Source: JBDREC01 sp043820105 [NCBI: Pseudomonadota bacterium] | GTDB lineage: Bacteria > Bdellovibrionota_F > JAHFAK01 | NCBI GenBank assembly: GCA_043820105.1 | Contig: JBDREC010000029.1 | Coordinates: forward strand, 25,886 to 89,885 | DNA: 64,000 bases | Direction: 5' to 3' | Shown here: piece by piece, positions 18,801 to 25,753 of the stretch | Numbering within the stretch: the first letter of the stretch is position 1 | How the letters are laid out: each line of letters begins with the position of its first letter | The notes under the pieces: generated by a model | What the model was told of the DNA's origin: nothing | The model's database searches: none | The model's input: the letters and a program-made list of their open reading frames with translations, nothing else | Position numbers and translations under genes: made by a program

Positions 18801-20934
18801 TCCAAAAGCCTTTAAAGCTTGTATCTCCATGAAAAAGACCTTCTTTTAGTTCATCATATAATGTAAAGCCAACAGCTTGTGAACCTATTTCCATATTCGT
18901 TTTAAGAAATTTTGAAATTCTTGTTAGTTCATTTACTACTCTTTGCTGTATTACCCACTTGCCAGAGTTTTTTGCTACAAACTCTCTTAATACTAGTTTT
19001 GATCCATCCGTAAAAAAGGATGAGTGATGCATCATTTTTCCAATTGTATTATTGAACCCAAAACCAATAGCTCCTGCTATCATAAACATTTCAAAATATT
19101 TATAATATTCTGAGGGCAGTGAAGAAAGCATCTGTAAAAAAGATTTTCCCTGAATCATGCCATCAACAGGTGCTTTAAAGGCTGTGAAAAAAGCTGTGAA
19201 AACAAGTGTTTTACTTAAACCCTGCAGGGCTGTCGTTCTTAGCAATGATTGTCTAACAACCGTGGTTCCAAGCTGGGCTGCTCTGGCTGCTTTATAAGTT
19301 TTAAAAACAAGGCTTACTCCTGTTTTTGCAATTACGCCACCGCAATAAAAAAGAGCTGCTTCTATGATTATAGATTTTGAAAACTCAGCGACAGTTTGAA
19401 AAGTTTTTAAGTCCTTGGCAACTGAAGCCAGTGAAATGAATTTTTGCATGTTTTGCTTGGTCATTAGAGTTGAGTCTTTAAAAGATTCTGGGACACTTAG
19501 TTCTTTTGCAATAATTGAGAAAATCTTATTTGAATATATATCTTCAGCTAGCGCATCAACATGGGCATCAAATTCTTCAGCACTTGGAAAAAAAGCTTTT
19601 TGTTTTAATAAAGTTTTTTTCGCCTTAGAAAAAGCGTCACTTAAGAGTTCTTCTCTTTTTGCTAATTCGATTTTTTCTTCATAAATGCTTATTACTGGAT
19701 TAATTATTTCTTTTAATACAGTTAAACCACCCTGTAATGCTCCAACTGAAAATCTTTGAGCAAATTCATCAAGTTTATTCCAGGTGCTATCAGTATCTTT
19801 TATTCTTCCAAATCTGTATTCTATTGCCTTGATAATTGCTTCAGCTGCCACTCCCTTCAGGGCTTTAACAGAGCCCCAGGCAATTTTTTCAAGATCTATA
19901 TTAGCGTGATTTTTATCAAAGTAGGTCATAAGGGCAAGATGCGCATCTTCATAGTATTTTGAAAAATCAATTGCATGTTTTACTCTTTTAACTGCAATGG
20001 GTTCAGTGTCTTCTGAGGTTTTTCCATATAGATTTGTCACTTCGGATCTGTCTGAATTAAGGTCATAGGCAATTTCATTTAGTGCCATTATTCTACTATT
20101 TGCAGCATGTTCATATCCATTTGAAGCGTGCTTTGCTTCAATATAATCCATTTTTATCAGGCTTGCTAAAACAAGATTAACAGATTCTCTGGTTTTTTCT
20201 AAAAAATATGTTTCAAGGTTAGCTATCTGTTCATCAAGAAAGGCTCCGAACTCTGCTTCTTCACCATCTTTTAAAATACCCTTTGTCTGTTTCAGTCCTT
20301 TATATGAAGCATAAAAATCGCCATTTAAATAATCTGTGACAGCTTGATAATAGGTGGCGAACAATACTCTGCCTTCTTGCCTGTGTTTTTCTTTTTTTTG
20401 TTTGGCCTTCTCAAGGTTCTTTTGTTTTGCTATCTCAATAGCGGAAATTGCTTCTTCTTTGGCTTTTTGTGTTTCTTCATATTTATCAATAAGCTCATCT
20501 GCGTTGGAAGCAAGAATCCAGGATGGAGAAAGTTCTTCCAAAATACTTGTAAAACCCATGAACCAGGATTGAGCTGTATTAATTTTATTTGCAAAAGTTC
20601 CCTTATCTGAACTATCTATTTCCATGATGATTTTTGACAGCATATCTTTATTACTGGCTCTGTGGATTGAGAAATAAGCCTTTTTTGTGAATTCCCATTT
20701 GTTTGTTTTTTCTAAACGATTTTTAAGCGTTTCATATCTTTTTTCATAATATCTTATTAATTCAATATCTCTTGATATTGCAGATTCTTCAATGCCAAGT
20801 GTTTGTGCTTTTAATGACAGCTCATCACTTATAGCTGAAAAACTTTTTGAATATAGAATTTTGCATGGGATTAGAATGTAAATGAATGCAGCAAGTAATG
20901 TTAGTATATGGCAATTAAATTTTTTCATAAACAT
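15823..20934 (-). CDS. Giant exported protein with HExxH motif and C-terminal PP2C phosphatase domain
   Basis: A 1703-residue protein. Residues 1-29 form a Sec signal peptide. The next 450 residues are helical and Lys/Glu-rich. A hydrophobic stretch spans about 520-690, and an HEQKH zincin-like motif (His795, Glu796, His799) sits in a helical context. A middle beta-rich region carries no recognised family. The C-terminal 270 residues are a complete PP2C-type Ser/Thr phosphatase: NEDG, VDGMGG (Asp1488), GDSKAVL, SDGLWDF (Asp1650) and HGDN (Asp1693) supply the metal ligands. An exported PP2C is odd for a periplasmic enzyme and suggests either an effector released from the cell or a mispredicted signal peptide. 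AGGAG favours the second ATG (20928) slightly. A sigma-54-like element lies at 20980-20996. Confidence 0.85.
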   Translation of the reverse strand: MFMKKFNCHILTLLAAFIYILIPCKILYSKSFSAISDELSLKAQTLGIEESAISRDIELIRYYEKRYETLKNRLEKTNKWEFTKKAYFSIHRASNKDMLSKIIMEIDSSDKGTFANKINTAQSWFMGFTSILEELSPSWILASNADELIDKYEETQKAKEEAISAIEIAKQKNLEKAKQKKEKHRQEGRVLFATYYQAVTDYLNGDFYASYKGLKQTKGILKDGEEAEFGAFLDEQIANLETYFLEKTRESVNLVLASLIKMDYIEAKHASNGYEHAANSRIMALNEIAYDLNSDRSEVTNLYGKTSEDTEPIAVKRVKHAIDFSKYYEDAHLALMTYFDKNHANIDLEKIAWGSVKALKGVAAEAIIKAIEYRFGRIKDTDSTWNKLDEFAQRFSVGALQGGLTVLKEIINPVISIYEEKIELAKREELLSDAFSKAKKTLLKQKAFFPSAEEFDAHVDALAEDIYSNKIFSIIAKELSVPESFKDSTLMTKQNMQKFISLASVAKDLKTFQTVAEFSKSIIIEAALFYCGGVIAKTGVSLVFKTYKAARAAQLGTTVVRQSLLRTTALQGLSKTLVFTAFFTAFKAPVDGMIQGKSFLQMLSSLPSEYYKYFEMFMIAGAIGFGFNNTIGKMMHHSSFFTDGSKLVLREFVAKNSGKWVIQQRVVNELTRISKFLKTNMEIGSQAVGFTLYDELKEGLFHGDTSFKGFWNDVLMNFINFYALHMATATIGKFMEPPLAESAMYLESKDQRLDRQHEDYSFDAKAYYDRSLRKIYFTEEFKKLSDQEKLELFKHEQKHAFFESLPLSRQKTLLRIFKESGNWEKIVEIVLQMKPEIHRADELSILSEALAIHEELLTRQSNYNILKNSESALLRMTTDILTSDRIIAWLDGNHEYQEESRPENPSKKSDKARLRSETILIEPVRSSTRGDGRIELQAASFKSSEIETSSVKEHLARHMDGQTAGSQFNRDLFADAQAVVDFAISHLPETIKYDQHGRAEFTIVVKMPHGIVLGHSQVASLEAIKANFPDTIILTEARIEGGKRGEADGVQGTWYPEMSFNKETGKFEVIKGEDGIATNPEFKFEPDASIAYVDAQAFAKASATNKLTVIIEKNTATVKPEVKTIFPGDNAPAFPAIIGKYGVDTVKADSPEVLFWNKHVFVKDKSQVTRPDRLYGSKVFENLLDRIAPRFRRITPENIMELDVGLTYRLDENFKLTSGDPSYILYRSETGLTLRCLNKPAVLVDATGKKFILVSGSEKALAQGDRVYKSDRETERENFLEISFYKSSFEGAINPSELIRNLNPGESLYFTHDSQLNLIPIAIRTDTTLDATASIRVFKNASGELFVEFHQSKFPIAILTAGQNLRTVDRNSLVFHLNDGDIIGLYDRKIDPLITERSIKIIAPPLTHPKPTGNAAENIRNTKGSFGVKVTGAFGEFSAGTSNGKLESYALSDIARPKKLGPNEDGVAIFKLRRKAATTSEYYVLSVDGMGGGGSGDRAMKIAIDLIPKRIMEELKKVEGITEASVTRIFDSVIGEYNTLLNQGEIGASSGVCLSLARIYERNPGQLVAELFWFGDSKAVLIHDAKVVYATKDHSLLTGFEERGEEITPEIERLWGHVVTRALKPKADPGAYGFHEINMLQGAVLVQASDGLWDFVKPKEVAQIIKPAKTAEEATNLLRDEALRRMDAEGHGDNLNIAVTFVK

Positions 20935-21289
20935 AATCTCCTAAACATGAAAATATTTGTTTTAATTCCAAAAAATAGATTCAATTTTCATGCCAAAAAC
21001 GAAGAATTGATAATTGTCTTATAAATCATGTGGATATGATGCCTGTGAAGGCTGTCTTTTTTTCAAAAAGGGGAGGTTTTAATGAGAAGCTTTTTTGCTT
21101 TGGCAGGAAGGAAATTTATTGTCAATAATTGAAAATTGATTGTTGAATCTTGCCTTTTTGTTGTGGAATATTGCTGTTTTTTTATTTGACGTTTTGCGGC
21201 AATTGTTTTATGAGACTATTAATTATTTTCTAGCAATTAATGAAACTTTATATTATCAGATAGTTTAATTTTAAATTAAAGGGGGAAAA
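20935..21289. other. Divergent intergenic region of 355 bases
   Basis: It holds the sigma-54-like element for the leftward PP2C gene. Near 21058 it has a CTTTTTTTCAAAAA run resembling one in the other divergent region (about 14517). A TTGACG-N17-TATGAG possible sigma-70 promoter at about 21200-21230 serves the rightward lipoprotein gene. No RNA gene is seen. Confidence 0.5.
20980..20996 (-). promoter_or_regulatory. Sigma-54-like promoter with TTGAA at -12
   Basis: The reverse strand reads TTGGCATGAAAATTGAA. The -24 element and spacing match RpoN promoters, and the -12 has GA instead of GC, as at 14441-14457. The predicted start of transcription near 20969 gives a leader of about 35 nt. Confidence 0.4.
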
Positions 21290-23680
21290 GTGCTTTTTAA
21301 AAAAACATTAATCGTACTATATCTAATACTAATTTCATTGGCTTTATTTTCTTGCGGCATTACTGATTGGTTTTCAGGAGCTTCATTAGAAGACAGTGAA
21401 AATACCTCTGCTCTATATAATCCAGATGAACTAACCTTTATGGAAATAGCTGGAGCAAGCCTTGGTATTCCTGCATCTACAATGTCTAATGAAATTGATG
21501 TAACAATGAGAGTGCACAATGAAAACAATATTGATGTAAGTGTTGATGGAGCTGGCATTAAAGTTGAATATGATGAAGATGACGCTGAATTTGCAAAAGG
21601 GGTTGAAGTTCAATTCGGGGACGAGGAAGATGATTCTGAAGTTTCTGTTGAAGGAAGTATGTTTCTTTCCTTGGCGATTCCTGGCATGGGTCTTGATGGC
21701 TATGAAGATTCAGCTATTCCAGGTGCTATACCTGGGGCAATACCAGGGGCTATTCCAGGAGCAATCCCTGGCGCAATTCCAGGAGCTATACCGGGTGCGA
21801 TTCCTGGAGCTATCCCAGGAGCCATCCCAGCTTTTTATAAATTTACAACTGATGCTAGCTTTACAATGATGGCTTTTATTGTTTTAGTTGATGCCCAAGG
21901 TAACCTTATCTCAGGGCCATTTGACCTGGCCATGTACCTAACAGAAGATGAAGGATACATTGTTTTTATTATAACACCTGAATTGTTTGGAACAAGCATC
22001 TCAACAGGATCAAGGATTTTCATATCATTATATGCAGTAGATGATACTGGAAACGGTATAACTTTAATAATTGAAACAGAAGAAGGTGAGGAAGAAGTGC
22101 TTTTGGGTTCTGGAGTTCTTGATGCTATTGAAGGTCAAGAAGTTCTAGAAACGGAAGCAGGAGATGGAGATGGCGACGGTGACGGAGAAGGTGATGGCGA
22201 CGGTGATGGGGATGGAGATGGTGATGGTGATGGTGATGGAGATTTTGATCCGGATCCAGAGCCTACATTTCCTACATATTCCTGGAGCCAAGCTACTGGA
22301 GGTTCAGGCAACAATGATGGAGCAATGGGCGTAACAGTTGATGCTTCTGGAAATTTAATTGTTGTCGGCTTTTTCGAAGGTTCCGCAGTTGACCTAGACC
22401 CAACAGATGGGACAGATAATCACAACTCAAATGGAGGAAAAGATTTTTTTATAACAAAAATAAATTCTAATGGAACATATGCCTGGTCAAAATCTATTGG
22501 TGGTTATTATGATGATATTGCCTATGATGTAGTTACAGATACTTCAGAAAACATTTATGTAACTGGAAATTTTTCCTCGTTTGATGGAGCTATAGATTTT
22601 AATCCAGATGGTGAGGCAGATTATAAATGGGCCATGGGAGACTCTGATGTATTTGTCACAAAAAGAAGTTCTGATGGATCCTATATCGATACTTATACTT
22701 ATAATTATGATGCTTACTCCTATTCATTAGGACTTGATATTGAGATAACATCTAGTGGTCAATTAATCATTTTAAGTGATCACAGCTCTGAAGGTTCACT
22801 GGTTGATCTTATAAGACTTAATTCTTCTCTTGAATCGTTGTGTGAAAGCTCATATGCTTATTGGGGAGGTTTTAATTGGTGGTCAGGTCTAAATGAAAAT
22901 CCAAATATCGCAATAACTCTAGATTCTAGCGACAATCTGTATTTCACTGGATCTTTTTCATACTCCCAAGAATTTGACCCAATCAATGAAGGTTCATTTC
23001 TTACATCAAATGGCGGTGAGGATATCTTTATATCAAAACTTGAGATAGATGATATCAATTGTTTTAATGAACTTTGGACAGAGCAAATAGGTGGAACAGA
23101 TGATGATTCCGCATCTGCTATAAAAGTTGATCCAAGTGGAAATGTTTATGTTGCAGGTCAATTTGCTTCAACTGATGTTAACTTTGACTTATATGGTGGC
23201 TCAGATCCTCACTCATCTCTTGGCGGATCTTATTTTTCAGTTGATGCTTATTTGACAAGCTTTAACCCTGAAACTTCCACACATAACTGGACCAGGACTT
23301 GGGGTTCTGCTGAGGGTGATGAATATGTTGGAGGCATTTTTTATAATTCAAGTGGCCATATTTATACCACTGGTAATTTCGATGCTGATGCTGATTTTGA
23401 TCCTGGTGCGCAGATAGACCCTCATTTAACAAATGGTTCAAATGATATCTTCTTTAATAAAATAGGTGTTGATGGAAGCTATTATTGGACCTATACCTTT
23501 GGCGGTTTAGAATGTGATTACTCTTATGATATTACAATGTCTGGCGACACTTTGTATCATGGTGGAGAATATTATTCACCTTCAGTTGATTTTGATTTTA
23601 CAGATGGTAATGATCCCATTACAAATGGAGATTTGGGATCTTATACTAACTTATGGTATCAGAAAACTGTGTTGGAGTAG
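21290..23680 (+). CDS. Repeat-rich lipoprotein with IPGA and Gly-Asp tracts and beta-propeller-type repeats
   Basis: A 796-residue lipoprotein beginning with GTG, preceded by GGGGG four bases upstream. The lipobox is LALFSC (Cys22). Residues 143-178 are nine exact Ile-Pro-Gly-Ala units, encoded with varied synonymous codons, so the array is old or selected at the protein level. Residues 291-318 are about fourteen Gly-Asp pairs that could bind calcium. From about 325 to the end come repeats of roughly 60-70 residues (DASGNLIVVGFF, DPSGNVYVAGQF and similar), as in SBBP-type beta-propellers. It is probably a surface-exposed adhesin or binding protein; the ligand is unknown. Confidence 0.8.
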   Translation: MLFKKTLIVLYLILISLALFSCGITDWFSGASLEDSENTSALYNPDELTFMEIAGASLGIPASTMSNEIDVTMRVHNENNIDVSVDGAGIKVEYDEDDAEFAKGVEVQFGDEEDDSEVSVEGSMFLSLAIPGMGLDGYEDSAIPGAIPGAIPGAIPGAIPGAIPGAIPGAIPGAIPGAIPAFYKFTTDASFTMMAFIVLVDAQGNLISGPFDLAMYLTEDEGYIVFIITPELFGTSISTGSRIFISLYAVDDTGNGITLIIETEEGEEEVLLGSGVLDAIEGQEVLETEAGDGDGDGDGEGDGDGDGDGDGDGDGDGDFDPDPEPTFPTYSWSQATGGSGNNDGAMGVTVDASGNLIVVGFFEGSAVDLDPTDGTDNHNSNGGKDFFITKINSNGTYAWSKSIGGYYDDIAYDVVTDTSENIYVTGNFSSFDGAIDFNPDGEADYKWAMGDSDVFVTKRSSDGSYIDTYTYNYDAYSYSLGLDIEITSSGQLIILSDHSSEGSLVDLIRLNSSLESLCESSYAYWGGFNWWSGLNENPNIAITLDSSDNLYFTGSFSYSQEFDPINEGSFLTSNGGEDIFISKLEIDDINCFNELWTEQIGGTDDDSASAIKVDPSGNVYVAGQFASTDVNFDLYGGSDPHSSLGGSYFSVDAYLTSFNPETSTHNWTRTWGSAEGDEYVGGIFYNSSGHIYTTGNFDADADFDPGAQIDPHLTNGSNDIFFNKIGVDGSYYWTYTFGGLECDYSYDITMSGDTLYHGGEYYSPSVDFDFTDGNDPITNGDLGSYTNLWYQKTVLE

Positions 23681-23692
23681 AGTGTAAGTGCT

Positions 23693-23741
23693 GGTTGCTA
23701 GATACTCGATGCTAGATGCTTGATGCTTGATGCTCGATGCT
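23693..23741 (+). repeat. Heptamer NGATGCT tandem repeat
   Basis: Seven consecutive 7-bp units (GGTTGCT, AGATACT, CGATGCT, AGATGCT, TGATGCT twice, CGATGCT) start a few bases after the stop of the lipoprotein gene. The first base of the unit is variable. Confidence 0.8.
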
Positions 23742-23800
23742 GGTGAATTTTAGTTTTCCTTTTTAATCCCTATTTTCCATAAAAGCTCAAAAGCTCTTTT

Positions 23801-23820
23801 AAAAGTACCACGTCACTTTT
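23801..23820 (+). repeat. Left 20-bp inverted repeat of the RAYT element
   Basis: The sequence is identical to the reverse complement of 24588-24607. Flanking bases on the two sides do not match, so the repeat is exactly 20 bp. Confidence 0.85.
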
Positions 23821-23930
23821 AAATTCTTAACTCTTTCAAAAAAATAGATTTTTTTCTTTTTTTTGGAATTTGGAAAAATAAAGCCTTCAAACATCCAGAT
23901 AAGCTACTGAAATTATAGAAGACGCATTTC

Positions 23931-23946
23931 TGGCATTTGTTTTGCA
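23931..23946 (+). promoter_or_regulatory. Sigma-54-type promoter before the RAYT gene
   Basis: TGGCATTTGTTTTGCA matches TGGCAY-N5-TTGCA. The predicted start of transcription near 23957 is only six bases before the ATG, so the transcript would be almost leaderless. It lies inside the inverted repeats. Confidence 0.5.
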
Positions 23947-23962
23947 TTAGCTAGCTTTTATT

Positions 23963-24595
23963 ATGGCTAGAAGAAAAACCCCAAAATCATTACAAACAGT
24001 ACACATTACGAAAAGGTGTATTAATCGCCAATATTTATTGAATCCAAAAGAAAATTGGAATGAGATTGTATCTTGGCTCAACTGCCTTCATCTTTTTTTT
24101 AATATCTTACTTCATCATGTCCTTGTGCTTGGAAATCACCTTCATATTATTTGCACACCTATGGAAGATAATATTGGAAATGCTATGGGTTACACTTTTA
24201 GTAATTTAGCAAGATACTTAAATTATAAAAATAATAGAATAAACCAAATATTTGGAACTAGATATTTCCCTACAGTAATAAAAGATGATGAGCATTTGAT
24301 AACTACGATTAGATATCTTTATCAAAATCCCCTTAGAGCTGGCATAATTAATAATCCTTTTTCTTATAAATACTCAAGTTTAGGTTTCTATTTTGGCTGT
24401 AATAGTGATGGATTAATAGTCACTCCAGATAATGTAACAAATTCCTTAATTAGAAAAGATCAATATGGCTTTGATACCTTTGAAAAATTGATCCAAGATC
24501 AGCTATTAGAAGAAAATCTATCAAAAATAAGAAAGGCTCTTAGAAAATCTGAATTTAAGTTTAATCAAGATTATTATGAAAATTCAAAAAAGTGA
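23963..24595 (+). CDS. REP-associated tyrosine transposase (Y1/HUH family)
   Basis: A 210-residue single-strand DNA transposase of the IS200-like Y1 superfamily, RAYT branch. The HUH metal site is seen in LGNHLHIIC (His-x-His). The catalytic tyrosine is probably in the helix IRYLYQNPLRAGI, a hallmark of RAYTs. The N-terminus MARRKTPKSL and the length are typical. The gene appears intact. It ends within the right inverted repeat, and a sigma-54-type element lies just upstream. RAYTs are usually single-copy and linked to dispersed palindromes, so the 20-bp repeats here may be their target or recognition sequence. Confidence 0.9.
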   Translation: MARRKTPKSLQTVHITKRCINRQYLLNPKENWNEIVSWLNCLHLFFNILLHHVLVLGNHLHIICTPMEDNIGNAMGYTFSNLARYLNYKNNRINQIFGTRYFPTVIKDDEHLITTIRYLYQNPLRAGIINNPFSYKYSSLGFYFGCNSDGLIVTPDNVTNSLIRKDQYGFDTFEKLIQDQLLEENLSKIRKALRKSEFKFNQDYYENSKK

Positions 24596-24607
24596 CGTGG
24601 TACTTTT
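24588..24607 (-). repeat. Right 20-bp inverted repeat of the RAYT element
   Basis: Perfect reverse complement of 23801-23820. It overlaps the TGA stop (24593-24595) of the transposase. Confidence 0.85.
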
Positions 24608-25040
24608 ACTTGAGGAGAAAATAACCATCATGCAAGAAGAAGTTGGGGAAAAGACAAATGAAATTCCAGTGCTGCAAAAGGCAATAAAAACAATGGATCT
24701 TAAAGGTAAAATAGTAACAGCCGATGCTTTACATACATAAGCAGAAACAGCGAGAGTCATAGTTAAGGAAAAAAAAGGAGATTATGTTTTTACAGTCAAA
24801 GAGAATCAAGAAACTTTATATAATAAATTAAAAGGGATCAGATTTCGATTCTTTTCCCCCCAGAGGATAGTTATAGATCGATCCAGGATACGAACAGGAT
24901 CAGGCCCAAGAGTGATGGCTACATTAAGAAATTTAATCATAGGATTATTGCGCATAGCTGGATTAAAAAACATTGCAAGTAGTTTAAGATATTTTGCGTG
25001 GTCAGGTTCCGAAGAAGTGTTAAAATTTCTTCAATTGTAA
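24600..25040 (+). pseudogene. Internally deleted ISAs1-family transposase remnant
   Basis: One frame runs from the right inverted repeat to a TAA at 25038-25040. It contains fragments characteristic of ISAs1-type DDE transposases: [35 protein letters not shown], and the C-terminal [20 protein letters not shown] single in-frame TAA (24738-24740) stands where a Gln codon would be expected. Between the NQ motif and the C-terminal block roughly 150 residues of a normal transposase are missing. The 5' part is replaced by the RAYT element. The gene cannot encode an active enzyme. Confidence 0.8.
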
Positions 25041-25330
25041 ATTAAGTATATCAATAGCTGCTTTCAGCAATATCTAGTCGAAAATCACACTATATCTATG
25101 TCTAATATGAGCTTAACATCTATTAAATGCTTGTATTTTCTGGTTTCTAGAACATTATTGCCTTGTTTGTTTCGAAAATATGCCAATTTTATAGATGCAT
25201 CAAGTTATTCTTGGCGAAAACCGTCGTGACTTTGACTGAATCGTGTTAAGGTTATTAAAAGCATTTAAATTGCTTGACGTAATACTAATATTATTACTAG
25301 ATTTTTGCCTTTATAGAATTTAAAGAAAAA

Positions 25331-25609
25331 ATGGAAAAGTTAATGGATCTAATTGAAAAATTGGTTGAAGGCTTATTTTGGCTTTTAATAGCTGCATCTC
25401 CTGCTTTAATAGGCGCAATCATTGGAGGAATTTTTTACATTAAATTTAATGGAAATCTTACCTCAATAATCCTCTTTACTATGTTTGTAATAATGGGTGC
25501 TATAGTAGGTGGTTTTTGGGCAGAAAAAGTTAGAAAAAAACATGGAACATCTAAATTTTATTCAAAAGTAATAGCAACTCCTGAACTTGATAAAGAAGAG
25601 AATAACTAA
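25331..25609 (+). CDS. Small membrane protein with two transmembrane helices
   Basis: A 92-residue protein with two Gly/Ala/Ile-rich helices (about 13-37 and 46-64) and a charged C-terminal tail ending KEENN. The ribosome-binding site is weak (AAAGA). The upstream region has no convincing promoter. It sits between the transposase remnant and the FHA-calpain giant. No family is recognised; a small accessory or holin-like role would be a guess. Confidence 0.55.
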   Translation: MEKLMDLIEKLVEGLFWLLIAASPALIGAIIGGIFYIKFNGNLTSIILFTMFVIMGAIVGGFWAEKVRKKHGTSKFYSKVIATPELDKEENN

Positions 25610-25725
25610 AGAGTATTCATTATCTTATAAATTTTTGCTAGTTTTACTGCTATATTAAACATAAAAACCAAAACCCAAGCAAGCTAACCGTTTGCAATTA
25701 CTAACACTTTCAAACTCTAACAATA

Positions 25726-25741
25726 TGGCACAAGTTTTGCT
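25726..25741 (+). promoter_or_regulatory. Sigma-54-type promoter of the FHA-calpain gene
   Basis: TGGCACAAGTTTTGCT is a full match to the RpoN consensus. The predicted start of transcription (about 25752) is only two bases before the annotated ATG at 25754, which implies a leaderless transcript. Confidence 0.65.
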
Positions 25742-25753
25742 CATACATTAAGC

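Larger units (their letters stand above)
23801..24607 (+). mobile_element. RAYT-type element bounded by a perfect 20-bp inverted repeat
   Basis: The element is delimited by AAAAGTACCACGTCACTTTT (23801-23820) and its exact reverse complement (24588-24607). It holds one gene, a Y1 transposase of the REP-associated type. The right copy overlaps the transposase stop codon. Immediately to the right, an ISAs1-type transposase remnant begins in frame, so this element probably inserted into, or recombined with, an older insertion sequence. Confidence 0.7.

Noticed and set aside
21082-21132. 16-codon reading frame with a strong GGGGAGG upstream
   Set aside because: Very short, no promoter at a proper distance and no hydrophobic or conserved feature; probably chance.
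25041-25330. Small RNA or gene between the transposase remnant and the small membrane protein
   Set aside because: Only a short GCTG/CAGC hairpin and AT-rich sequence; nothing supports a feature.
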